Source: Eubacteriaceae bacterium
Lineage (GTDB): Bacteria; Bacillota_A; Clostridia; Eubacteriales; Anaerofustaceae
DNA length: 15,773 bases
NCBI GenBank assembly: GCA_031280495.1
Contig: JAITGT010000088.1
Span: forward strand, 1 to 15,773
Direction of reading: 5' to 3'
Both the position numbers and the translations under genes were made by a program. Positions 7,739-15,636 of the stretch are shown here, piece by piece (position 1 is the first letter of the stretch; each line of letters opens with the position of its first letter). The notes beneath the pieces are model-generated. The model was not told where the DNA came from and did not search any database. It saw only the letters and a list, made by a program, of their open reading frames with translations.

Positions 7739-9044
7739 CTTCTTTGATTTGGATTATGAATCTCGCAGAAGAGAGAAAGCGCCGCTTGCCGAAAGAATGC
7801 GCCCCAAAAGCCTTGATCGCTTTGTGGGGCAGGAAGCCATTGTCGGAAAAGGGCGGCAGCTCTATCGAATGGTTGAAGCGGACAAAATCTCCTCCATAAT
7901 TCTTCACGGCCCTCCAGGAAGCGGGAAGACAACGATTGCCAACATCATTGCAGAAACCACAAAATGCGAATTTGTTCGGCTAAACGCAACTTCCTCTGGC
8001 GCTTCCGACATTCGGGAAGCGATTCGCGAGGCGAAAGCGCGTCTCGGGCAGAGCGGCAAAGGGACCATTCTATTTGTTGACGAAATACACCGCTTTAACA
8101 AGGCCCAGCAAGACGCTTTGCTTCCCAGCGTTGAAAACGGCACAATTTCGCTCATAGGCGCTACAACGGAAAACCCTTATTTTGAGGTCAATGCAGCCCT
8201 CATCTCCCGTTCACAGGTTTTTCGCCTTGAAAAGCTTTCGGCATCCGACATATGCCGCCTTCTTTTCCAGGCTATGGAGGATTCCGAAAATGGGTTTGGC
8301 CAAAGCGGAGCGTCACTGGAAATAGAAGCGGCAGGCTTTATTGCGCAGGCTTCCGACGGGGATGCTCGCATAGCGCTAAACGCTCTGGAAATTGCCTATC
8401 TCTCCATAGAGGAAGGGGAAGCAGCCGAAAGGAAAATCACGCTCAAAGACGCAGAAGATTCCATTCAGAAAAAGGCAGTACTATATGACAAAGCCGGCGA
8501 TGCGCATTTTGACACAGTCAGCGCTTTCATTAAGTCCCTTCGCGGAAGCGATCCGGATGCTGCCGTCTATTGGCTGGCAAAAATGCTGTACGCTGGGGAA
8601 GACCCAAAATTCATAGCCAGGCGCATGATCATTTTCTCAAGCGAAGACATTGGCAACGCAGAGCCCCACGCCTTGCCTCTGGCTATCGCGTGCTTTCAGG
8701 CGGTCGAGGTGATCGGCCTTCCGGAATGCAGGCTTAACCTCGCCCAATGCGCCACATTTCTAGCATCATGCCCAAAGTCGAACGCATCTGCTGAAGCCGT
8801 CATGCGCGCATTGGAAGATGTGGAGTCCAAGCCCTTGGCGGATGTCCCCATTCACCTTCGCTCTTCTGGCGCCAGTGGCTATGTGTATCCCCACCCTTTT
8901 CCAAAGCACTGGACCAGCCAAGAATACTTGCCCCATGGCTTCTTGCATGCTCCATATTACGAGCCTTCCAACCAGGGGCATGAAAAGCGCATCGCCCAGT
9001 TTTTGCAGTGGATACGTACACCAGACGGGGAGCCTTATTCATGA
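7728..9044 (+). CDS. rarA: Replication-associated recombination protein A (RarA/MgsA AAA+ ATPase)
   Basis: RarA (MgsA; Mgs1/WRNIP1 family) is a clamp-loader-like AAA+ ATPase that acts at stalled replication forks together with SSB. The 438-aa product has the usual length. The N-terminal PLAERMRPKSLDRFVGQ leads into Walker A GPPGSGKTT at 61-69, Walker B LFVDEIHRFNKAQQDALLP with Asp118-Glu119, sensor GATTENP and the SR finger region. The C-terminal half carries the tetramerisation-type region, with YWLAKMLYAGEDP and a YVYPHPFP stretch. The ATG at 7728 has AGGGAG 7 bases upstream and overlaps the end of plsY, so the two are probably translationally coupled. Its presence among lipid and transport genes looks like operon convenience. 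Confidence 0.96.
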   Translation: MQNSFFDLDYESRRREKAPLAERMRPKSLDRFVGQEAIVGKGRQLYRMVEADKISSIILHGPPGSGKTTIANIIAETTKCEFVRLNATSSGASDIREAIREAKARLGQSGKGTILFVDEIHRFNKAQQDALLPSVENGTISLIGATTENPYFEVNAALISRSQVFRLEKLSASDICRLLFQAMEDSENGFGQSGASLEIEAAGFIAQASDGDARIALNALEIAYLSIEEGEAAERKITLKDAEDSIQKKAVLYDKAGDAHFDTVSAFIKSLRGSDPDAAVYWLAKMLYAGEDPKFIARRMIIFSSEDIGNAEPHALPLAIACFQAVEVIGLPECRLNLAQCATFLASCPKSNASAEAVMRALEDVESKPLADVPIHLRSSGASGYVYPHPFPKHWTSQEYLPHGFLHAPYYEPSNQGHEKRIAQFLQWIRTPDGEPYS

Positions 9045-10060
9045 AGAAAAGAACCCTTTTCTTTGCTGCCGGTTTGCTTTTTTCCTGTGCCCTAATTGTC
9101 GTCCTCACTTTTTTTGGGGCTGCCAGCATAACCCTCGCTGAGACCTCGAAAATTCTCGCCTATAAGATTTTTGGCTTTTTCTCCACTGAGATGGAACCGG
9201 CAAAAGTCACGATTATATGGAAGGTTCGCTTTCCTCGTGCGCTGCTCGCATTCTTGTGCGGAGGCTCCCTTGCGCTCTGCGGCGGAGCCTACCAGGCGCT
9301 TTTTAAAAACCCCATGGCGGACCCTTTTGTTCTTGGAGTCTCATCCGGGGCGGCTTTTGGCGCGACGATGGGCATTGTGTTTCAAGTGCCTGTAAGCTTA
9401 ATGGGGCTCAATGTGACAAGCTGGTTTGCTTTTGCGGGCTCCTTAACAGCCATTTTTTTTGTCTACAACATCGCAAAAATTGGCCGGCAAACGGCTTTGA
9501 CAAGCCTGCTCCTTACAGGCACTGCGCTAAGCCAGTTTCTAACAGCCATCATATCGATCTTCATGATGCTTTCTGGGGAAAACATGCAGCGAATTTATTT
9601 TTGGACGCTGGGCAGCTTTAACGCGCGCGGTTGGAGCCATATCCTCGTTGTTGCCCCATACATAGCAATCGGGGGGGCAGTCGTGCTTGCCCACTGCCGT
9701 GAGCTTGACATCATCATGCTTGGCGACGACACTGCCGTTCGCATGGGTGTGGAATCGGAAAAGATCAAGCGCAACATGCTTGTCACTACTGCATTCGTCA
9801 TGAGCGCCTGCGTCTCTGTAAGCGGGATAATTGGGTTTGTCGGGCTTGTTGCGCCGCATGTGGTGCGCTTGTTTACAGGGCCAAAGCACGCGATGCTCCT
9901 TCCTGCCTCTTTTCTGGCGGGCGGGAGCATCCTTGCCCTTTGCGACACAATAGCCCGCAGCGCGACAAGAGCGGAAATTCCTGTCGGCATTGTTACGGCA
10001 ATTTTGGGAGCCCCTTTCTTTATCTATCTCCTTAGAACCCGCCGCGCGGAGGTTCTCTGA
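9041..10060 (+). CDS. FecCD/BtuC-family ABC transporter permease
   Basis: This is a 339-aa polytopic permease of the FecCD family, which imports corrinoids, haem or ferric siderophores and works as a dimer with the ATPase encoded next. The best family signature is KNPMADPFVLGVSSGAAFGA at 89-108. C-terminal GFVGLVAPHVVRL and EIPVGIVTAILGAPFF also match. About nine or ten hydrophobic segments are visible. The ATG at 9041 overlaps the rarA stop as ATGA, with GGGGAG 8 bases upstream. Its own TGA overlaps the next ATG by one base. No substrate-binding lipoprotein is encoded in the window, so the substrate is open. Confidence 0.93.
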   Translation: MKKRTLFFAAGLLFSCALIVVLTFFGAASITLAETSKILAYKIFGFFSTEMEPAKVTIIWKVRFPRALLAFLCGGSLALCGGAYQALFKNPMADPFVLGVSSGAAFGATMGIVFQVPVSLMGLNVTSWFAFAGSLTAIFFVYNIAKIGRQTALTSLLLTGTALSQFLTAIISIFMMLSGENMQRIYFWTLGSFNARGWSHILVVAPYIAIGGAVVLAHCRELDIIMLGDDTAVRMGVESEKIKRNMLVTTAFVMSACVSVSGIIGFVGLVAPHVVRLFTGPKHAMLLPASFLAGGSILALCDTIARSATRAEIPVGIVTAILGAPFFIYLLRTRRAEVL

Positions 10061-11316
10061 TGAAAAGCATGCTGCGCTTTGAACATGTGTCCATAGAGTA
10101 TGGAGGAAAGCGCGCCTTGTCTGATTTTTGCTTTGAAATTGGCGATGGCGAATTTGTCTCTCTCATTGGGCCTAATGGGAGCGGCAAATCCACACTAATC
10201 AATGCTTTTATTGGCACAGTCCCTCTCGCGTCAGGGGCCATCTACCTGCAGGGCAAGGACAACAAGCGCTACAGTTCTAAAAAAAGGGCGCAGGTTGCAG
10301 CTGTTGTGCCCCAGTACTTCAACACATCCTTTGCTTTTACCGTTCGAGACATTGTCATGATGGGGCGCAACCCTTACATTAAGAGGTTTGCCTCCGAAAC
10401 GCCTGAAGACCTGGCCATTGTCAACGATGCGCTCATGAAAACAGACTCCATGCCCCTCAAAGATCGCAAAATTACCATGCTTTCGGGCGGGGAGCGGCAA
10501 AGGGTGGTTATTTCGGCAGCCCTTGCGCAAACGCCGAAGCTCCTTATACTGGATGAGCCGACAAACCACCTAGATCTCAGCCATACACTGCAGATCATGC
10601 AATTGGCCAAAGAGCTAAATGAAAAAGAGGGAATGACGGTGCTCGCAGTTTTGCATGACATAAACGCCGCCGCACGCTATTCCGATCGCATCTGCCTCGT
10701 AAACAAGGGGAAGCTCGTCAAAGCGGGAAAAGTCGAAGAAGTGATCTCTGAGGGCGTACTAAAGCCTGTTTATGAAATAGATTTGGTCGTGCGCAAAAAT
10801 AGGCTGACCGAATCAATGGAAATAGTCCCATTGCGCAAAACCAAAGCCAGCATTGTGCAGGGAAAAGGGCGCATTCATGTTGTCTGCGGCGGGGGAAGCG
10901 GGGAAATCTTTCTTGAAGAGCTTCGAAATAGTGGGTATAATATTAGTTGCGGCGTCTTGAACGCAAGCGACAGCGACGCTGCCTGCTGCAGCTCGCTTGG
11001 CATCGATACAATTTTGGAAGCGCCATACAGCCCTGTGTCAGAAGTAAGGCATCAGGAAAATTTGCAAACAATGCGCCAAGCACAGGCTATTGTTCTTACG
11101 GATGTTCCTTTTGGTACAGGAAACCTAAAGAACCTTGAGGCGGTCAAAGCGGCTGCGGAAGAGAAGAGAATTCCTGTTTTTCTCGTTGCCGCTCAAGAGC
11201 GGGATTTTGTGGGGGGCAGAGCGGACGCGATTCTGTCAGCCCTCAAAGAAAGCAGCATGGCGGAAGAGTTGGGCGAACGGGATCTGCTGGATCGAATTAA
11301 AGAAGGCAGCATTTAA
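10060..11316 (+). CDS. FecE/BtuD-type ABC ATPase with an extra C-terminal domain
   Basis: This is the ATPase partner of the preceding permease. The first roughly 255 residues form a complete ABC domain: Walker A GPNGSGKST at 37-45, signature LSGGERQRV from 141, Walker B with Asp165-Glu166, and the switch His199. At 418 aa it is some 150 residues longer than plain FecE/BtuD. The added part begins IHVVCGGGSGE (Cys276) and contains GVLNASDSDA and a LTDVPFGTGNLKNLEA stretch. It reads like a compact alpha/beta nucleotide- or ligand-binding fold. From memory, similar tails occur on corrinoid-type ABC ATPases of some archaea and Clostridia, which would favour a corrinoid substrate, but this is inference. 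It starts one base inside the permease gene and gpsA follows after 11 bases. Confidence 0.9.
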   Translation: MKSMLRFEHVSIEYGGKRALSDFCFEIGDGEFVSLIGPNGSGKSTLINAFIGTVPLASGAIYLQGKDNKRYSSKKRAQVAAVVPQYFNTSFAFTVRDIVMMGRNPYIKRFASETPEDLAIVNDALMKTDSMPLKDRKITMLSGGERQRVVISAALAQTPKLLILDEPTNHLDLSHTLQIMQLAKELNEKEGMTVLAVLHDINAAARYSDRICLVNKGKLVKAGKVEEVISEGVLKPVYEIDLVVRKNRLTESMEIVPLRKTKASIVQGKGRIHVVCGGGSGEIFLEELRNSGYNISCGVLNASDSDAACCSSLGIDTILEAPYSPVSEVRHQENLQTMRQAQAIVLTDVPFGTGNLKNLEAVKAAAEEKRIPVFLVAAQERDFVGGRADAILSALKESSMAEELGERDLLDRIKEGSI

Positions 11317-11327
11317 GAGGTCTTAAT

Positions 11328-12290
11328 ATGAAAGTCAGCGTTCAGGGCTGCGGCAGATGGGGAACATTTATCGCATGGTACCTTGACTCAATTGGGCACG
11401 AAACATTGCTATGGGGGCGAGAGGCGTCCTCTCACTTAAAGCAGCTTAAAGAGACGCGGAAAAACAGCTTCCTTTCCCTTCCGGAAAGCGTCCAGATTAC
11501 GGACAGCCTTAGGGCTGCTGTGGAACATTCCGATGTGAGCATTGTCTCTATTTCCGCACAGGAAATCCGATCGCACCTTAAAAGCCTTTCCCTTGAGGCT
11601 GTGGACGGAAAAACTCTGGTTTTGTGCATGAAGGGCATAGAGGCCTCAACAGGCCTGCGGCTTACCGAAGTGGCGCGGGAAATTCTCGGAAAACGGGTAA
11701 AGACCGCTGTATGGATAGGCCCAGGGCACGTACAGGACTTTGTTCGGGGAGTTCCAAACTGCATGGTCATTGATGCGGAAGAGGATAGCCTTAAGGAAAG
11801 CCTCGTCAGCCACTTTTCCAGCGAGCTCATCCGTTTTTACTATGGATCAGACATAATCGGCTCTGAAGTAGGGGCTGCAGCAAAGAATGTCATTGGGATA
11901 GCTTCTGGGATTCTCGACGGCTTGGGCCTTACAGCGCTCAAAGGGGCGCTTATGGCGCGCGGAGCCAGGGAAATCTCTCGGCTCATCAAAGCGATGGGAG
12001 GCAACGAGCTGACTGCCTATGGCCTTACGCATCTAGGCGACTATGAAGCAACAGTCTTCTCACAGCACAGCCAAAACCGACGCTTCGGTGAAGCCCTCGT
12101 GCGCGGGGAAGAGTTTACTTCCCTTGCCGAAGGCGTGGCCACTTCGACAGCGCTCATGCTGCTGCAGGAAAAATATGGCACAGAGCTGCCAATCTGCACT
12201 GCTGTCTACGACATTGCCGTCAATGGAAAGGACGCTAAAGAAGCAATTACCAATCTATTCCTTCGCACGATTAAAGGCGAGTTCGCTTGA
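11328..12290 (+). CDS. gpsA: NAD(P)H-dependent glycerol-3-phosphate dehydrogenase, divergent
   Basis: GpsA reduces dihydroxyacetone phosphate to sn-glycerol-3-phosphate, the substrate of PlsY. The 320-aa protein is close to family size. The N-terminal Rossmann loop is GCGRWG (7-12), then MKGIEAST with Lys102, and the catalytic-domain stretch around Lys186-Asn187 followed by GIASGILDGLGL and ARGAREISRL. The usual GLAGLGDL and SRNRRFG motifs appear as GLTHLGDYEATVFS (232-245) and SQNRRFG (248-254). The Arg normally in SRN is Gln249 and the nearby conserved Cys is Val243. These changes mark a divergent GpsA, perhaps a paralogue with altered substrate or regulation. AAGAGG stands 7 bases before the ATG. 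The stop overlaps the next start as TGATG. Confidence 0.88.
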   Translation: MKVSVQGCGRWGTFIAWYLDSIGHETLLWGREASSHLKQLKETRKNSFLSLPESVQITDSLRAAVEHSDVSIVSISAQEIRSHLKSLSLEAVDGKTLVLCMKGIEASTGLRLTEVAREILGKRVKTAVWIGPGHVQDFVRGVPNCMVIDAEEDSLKESLVSHFSSELIRFYYGSDIIGSEVGAAAKNVIGIASGILDGLGLTALKGALMARGAREISRLIKAMGGNELTAYGLTHLGDYEATVFSQHSQNRRFGEALVRGEEFTSLAEGVATSTALMLLQEKYGTELPICTAVYDIAVNGKDAKEAITNLFLRTIKGEFA

Positions 12291-12790
12291 TGGGCTGGCC
12301 CGTGAGCCCTGCCTCTCCGACGCGAAGAGTCCATCCAAAGCCTTTCTTGCGGGCGCTCTGGTGCCTCGGCGTATCTTTGGGGAGCCTGTTTGCGAGCGCT
12401 TTGCTCCACTTGTTTTTTCAGGCGCCTCCGCAGGACAGCGGAGCAGGTGTTTTGTTAGTGCGGCTCGATGGAGTCCAATTCAATTTTTTTGCTGTCGTGG
12501 CTGTTCAGTTTTTTCTTATGGGCTCCTTTTCCTTCTTCATAAACCGCCCAGCCAGTGCGCTGCGCCTGTTTCATAGACTGTCACTGTGCGTCTTTTTTGT
12601 TTATATCGCAATAAGGCTCCTTCAGGCCTTTTCACTTGCGACGCGCTTTCCAATCTTTGGATCTGTCGCCGCCGCATCCGCCGCTCTGTTCTCCATATGG
12701 ATTTACTCTGCGGTTTTCCCTATTCCAACGCCAAATGAGCTTATAGGCGAGCTTTTCGCCTCGAATGCGCCCCTAACACACAAGGAGTAA
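12290..12790 (+). CDS. Small four-helix membrane protein, unknown function
   Basis: I do not recognise this 166-aa protein. After a short Pro- and Arg-rich N-terminus it has four hydrophobic segments at about 19-43, 62-84, 93-114 and 122-143, with short charged links, then a polar tail. No enzymatic motif is visible. The ATG at 12290 overlaps the gpsA stop by one base and the MoxR gene begins 5 bases after its end, so it is firmly inside the operon. Position suggests a membrane partner or anchor for the MoxR/VWA pair, but that is only inference. A conflicting reading frame over 12043-12576 is mostly inside gpsA and is a shadow. Confidence 0.6.
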   Translation: MGWPVSPASPTRRVHPKPFLRALWCLGVSLGSLFASALLHLFFQAPPQDSGAGVLLVRLDGVQFNFFAVVAVQFFLMGSFSFFINRPASALRLFHRLSLCVFFVYIAIRLLQAFSLATRFPIFGSVAAASAALFSIWIYSAVFPIPTPNELIGELFASNAPLTHKE

Positions 12791-12795
12791 GAATA

Positions 12796-13728
12796 ATGGA
12801 CGATAAAGACAGAATTGTGCTGGAACGCCTAGCGAAAAATGGAGTCAGCCAATCACTGGCCGAAGAAGTTATCCGCTTTCGCAAGAAGAGCCAGCCCGCT
12901 GAGCGCGACATAGACAGGATTTCCACTCCAATGTACAATTACTATGGCACAGAGGTTTGGGAGATGGCTATAGCGGCGATTGTGCGCGGGGAAAACATTC
13001 TCCTCTCTGGGCCAAAAGCGACTGGCAAGAACGTCTTGGCGGACAACCTTTCCTTCGTGTTCAGCCGGCCCTCATATAATATCTCCTTCCACCTAAACAC
13101 GGACTCCTCAGCGCTGATCGGCACCGACACGTTTGAAGACAACACAGTTCGCTTTCGAAAAGGGCCAGTCTACTTATGCGCGGTGAATGGCGGCTTTGGT
13201 ATTTTTGACGAAATAAACATGGCAAAAAACGATGCTGTGAGCGTATTGCATTCATGCCTTGACTATCGGCGCATCATTGATGTGCCAGGATACGAGAAAA
13301 TTGGGCTTCATGACGATACGCGCTTTATAGGCACGATGAACTATGGATACGCCGGGACAAAGGAGCTAAACGAGGCCCTTGTTTCGCGTTTTCTCGTGAT
13401 TGAAATGCCTGCAGTGGACGAAGCGACACTGGAAAAAATTCTGACAGACTCTTTTCCGTTGCTTTCGCATAAGGCTCTTGAGCAGTTTTCGGGCTTGTTT
13501 CTGGATCTGCAGCTTAAAGCGCTCAACGGGGAAATTACCACAAAGCCAGTGGATCTGCGTGGCATGCTTGCTGCTATCAAAACTATTCAGATTGGGCTTA
13601 GCCCTGCGCTTGCTGTGAAGATGGGCATTACAAACAAGACATTCGACAGTTTTGAGCGCGAGATCATTGACGATGCGGCGATGTCAAGGATCCCTCTGGA
13701 GTGGACTGCGGAGGATGTCTTTGGATGA
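12796..13728 (+). CDS. MoxR/NorQ/CbbQ-type AAA+ ATPase
   Basis: This is a 310-aa AAA_5-class ATPase of the MoxR group, which works with a VWA partner to remodel or activate client enzymes. After a helical N-terminus (about 1-45), Walker A reads GPKATGKN (72-79), with Asn79 where most P-loops have Thr or Ser. Walker B is GIFDEIN (Asp138-Glu139), sensor 1 GTMNYG (Asn182) and the arginine finger is in SRF (Arg198). AVNGGFGIFDEINMAKNDA and LDYRRIIDVPGY are typical of the NorQ/CbbQ-like branch. AAGGAG stands 8 bases before the ATG. The VWA gene overlaps its end by 14 bases, as expected for an obligate pair. I see no nitric oxide reductase or Rubisco gene nearby, so the client is unknown. Confidence 0.88.
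   Translation: MDDKDRIVLERLAKNGVSQSLAEEVIRFRKKSQPAERDIDRISTPMYNYYGTEVWEMAIAAIVRGENILLSGPKATGKNVLADNLSFVFSRPSYNISFHLNTDSSALIGTDTFEDNTVRFRKGPVYLCAVNGGFGIFDEINMAKNDAVSVLHSCLDYRRIIDVPGYEKIGLHDDTRFIGTMNYGYAGTKELNEALVSRFLVIEMPAVDEATLEKILTDSFPLLSHKALEQFSGLFLDLQLKALNGEITTKPVDLRGMLAAIKTIQIGLSPALAVKMGITNKTFDSFEREIIDDAAMSRIPLEWTAEDVFG
13710..13714 (+). promoter_or_regulatory. Ribosome binding site for the VWA gene
   Basis: GGAGG abuts the in-frame ATG at 13715, too close to serve it, but is ideally placed 6 bases before an in-frame TTG at 13721. The real start may therefore be the TTG, with a protein two residues shorter. The site lies within the MoxR-type ATPase gene. Confidence 0.45.
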
Positions 13729-15499
13729 CGATGCATTCCGCGCATTGGCGGATGAAAAACGGCTTGAACTTGAGAACCGGCTGCGCAACCTCATCTGGAC
13801 GGTAAGCGGAGACTATAGCCTCAACGAATCGCCAGACGTGGATTCTTTTCAAGTGTCAAAATACATTGCCCTTTACGACGCGATCTGGAAAGGCGCGCTG
13901 GCAAAGCACTTTGACCGAAACGCCTTATCGCTTTATGTCGCGAAGAAGCTGTTTCTTGGGGCCCAAGAGCCTCTGCTTCTCGACTGCGTCGCAATTTGCG
14001 GCGAGGCAGCAGGTTTCCCTAAAGCGGAAGAGGAAAGGGCAGGTGCAAATGCCATCCGGCAAAAAGCGCTTGACGACATTATAGAGCACAGCTTTGCCCG
14101 CCTGAATGAAACAGCGCAGGGAAAATTGCGCCTTGCCGCTATACGATGCTATATATCAGGTGAGAATACTGGGGAAGCGCGCCTGAGAGAGCCTTGTGAA
14201 ACAATACTTAAGCTGAAAAATGCAGAATCCATTGATGATCTAGTGCGAGCCATTGACAAAATTTACAATGGAATTGACGCGACTTTTGCTCGCTTGCACG
14301 GAAGCCTTGAAGACGTCCTCTCCGTCTCAATGGATGAACTGCGGGCATCTAGCCTTTGGTCTGACATCTTTGACGACGAAATATACCAAAATTTCGATCA
14401 GGCTTTGGATACAATTTCCTCCACTATTATGAACCTCACTTCGCTGACAGAAGACGAGAAAATAACGAAGAAAGCGGTTCAGTCGCGAATCATCATCAAT
14501 GAGGAATCCCTGGCAAAAGTTGCCCGCTATATTGAGATAAACTTTGGAAAGCCATATCTTTCGCAAAGCGAAAGCAAGAAAATTGCTGCCGCCCTTTGCC
14601 GCGGGGTGCATGCTGGCTCTTCCCTTCACTTCACCGACGGAATCCTGCATTCAGACGGGCCGGATAATTATCAGAGGAAGTATTCGCAGCGCCAATACGA
14701 AAAAAATATGATGGTCTTTTACGACAATTACCGCATAGTGCGAAAGAACATCACAATTCTAACCTCAATTATTCGAAATGAAATGCGCATTCACGATGAG
14801 GCGGATGTCCGCAGCTCCAATTTTGGGACCCTTGCCTTGGAAAAACTGTGGCGCGTGGGCAGAACAAAAAATAACAAGCTCTTTCGACAGACTGTGACCC
14901 GAAGTTCATGGCAATTTGTGGTTGATATACTCATTGATGGATCAGGATCCCAGTCAAAGCGCCAGTCAAAGGTTGCCCTGCAGTCCTACATCATCAGCGA
15001 AGCCCTTTCAAACCTTTCAATACCTCACCGTGTGGTGAGTTTTTGCTCCTTTTGGAATTACACGGTCCTGCGCCGTTACCGCGACTATGACGACAGCAGA
15101 GAGCTAAATGGCAGAGTTCTGGAATTTTCCGCCTCTTCAAACAACAGGGACGGGCTGGCTATGCGGGCCGCTCTTTACAGCCTTACCGAGCGCGAAGAGG
15201 AGAACAAAATCGTCATTGTGCTGTCGGATGGAAGGCCCAACGACGTGAGCATCAACAATCCAAACGCGCCGACGCAAGAGCTTTATACAGGTGAAGCCGC
15301 CATCTCGGACACTGCGCGCGAAGTCCGCCGCGCTCGCGGATTGGGAGTTTGTGTTCTTGGCGTTTTTGCAGGGAAAGAAGAAGATCTTGCAGCTGAAAAA
15401 AGAATTTTTGGCTCTGATTTTGCCTACATCCGAGACATCAACAATTTTTCGAAGCTTGTGGGCCTGTATTTAAGGAAACAGATAGAGAACAGCCAGTAA
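13715..15499 (+). CDS. NorD/CbbO-like protein with C-terminal VWA domain
   Basis: This 594-aa protein (592 from TTG 13721) is the partner of the MoxR-type ATPase. The first roughly 400 residues are charged and mostly helical, without a motif I can name. The C-terminal von Willebrand A domain has a MIDAS set: DGSGS at 408-412, NRDG at 477-480 followed by AMRAAL, and LSDGRPND with Asp505. The NRDG and SDGxPND patterns are those of NorD rather than generic VWA proteins. No signal peptide or membrane helix is seen, so it is probably cytosolic. In NorQ/NorD and CbbQ/CbbO the VWA protein recruits the client metalloenzyme to the ATPase ring. Here no client is adjacent. No convincing terminator follows it before the tetR promoter. 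Confidence 0.86.
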   Translation: MSLDDDAFRALADEKRLELENRLRNLIWTVSGDYSLNESPDVDSFQVSKYIALYDAIWKGALAKHFDRNALSLYVAKKLFLGAQEPLLLDCVAICGEAAGFPKAEEERAGANAIRQKALDDIIEHSFARLNETAQGKLRLAAIRCYISGENTGEARLREPCETILKLKNAESIDDLVRAIDKIYNGIDATFARLHGSLEDVLSVSMDELRASSLWSDIFDDEIYQNFDQALDTISSTIMNLTSLTEDEKITKKAVQSRIIINEESLAKVARYIEINFGKPYLSQSESKKIAAALCRGVHAGSSLHFTDGILHSDGPDNYQRKYSQRQYEKNMMVFYDNYRIVRKNITILTSIIRNEMRIHDEADVRSSNFGTLALEKLWRVGRTKNNKLFRQTVTRSSWQFVVDILIDGSGSQSKRQSKVALQSYIISEALSNLSIPHRVVSFCSFWNYTVLRRYRDYDDSRELNGRVLEFSASSNNRDGLAMRAALYSLTEREEENKIVIVLSDGRPNDVSINNPNAPTQELYTGEAAISDTAREVRRARGLGVCVLGVFAGKEEDLAAEKRIFGSDFAYIRDINNFSKLVGLYLRKQIENSQ

Positions 15500-15577
15500 G
15501 CCAGATTGCGCATGTTTATCCTGCAAGCTCCGCATTTTATTGCATTCAATATTTCTTTCAAAATACTGCCTGAACTC

Positions 15578-15606
15578 TTGAATAATGGTTCGTGATATGT
15601 TATAAT
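15578..15606 (+). promoter_or_regulatory. Sigma-A promoter of the TetR-type gene
   Basis: TTGAAT (15578-15583), a 17-base spacer and TATAAT (15601-15606), with TGT before the -10 making it an extended -10. Transcription should start near 15613, about 24 bases before the ATG at 15637. It is the clearest promoter in the window and separates this gene from the operon upstream. Confidence 0.8.
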
Positions 15607-15636
15607 CCATCAAAATATGAAATTTAGGAAGTTTTT

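Noticed and set aside
12043..12576. 177-aa plus-strand frame crossing the end of gpsA and the membrane protein gene
   Set aside because: It conflicts with conserved gpsA codons and with a well-spaced gene chain; its translation is low-complexity and Cys/Arg/Ser-rich.
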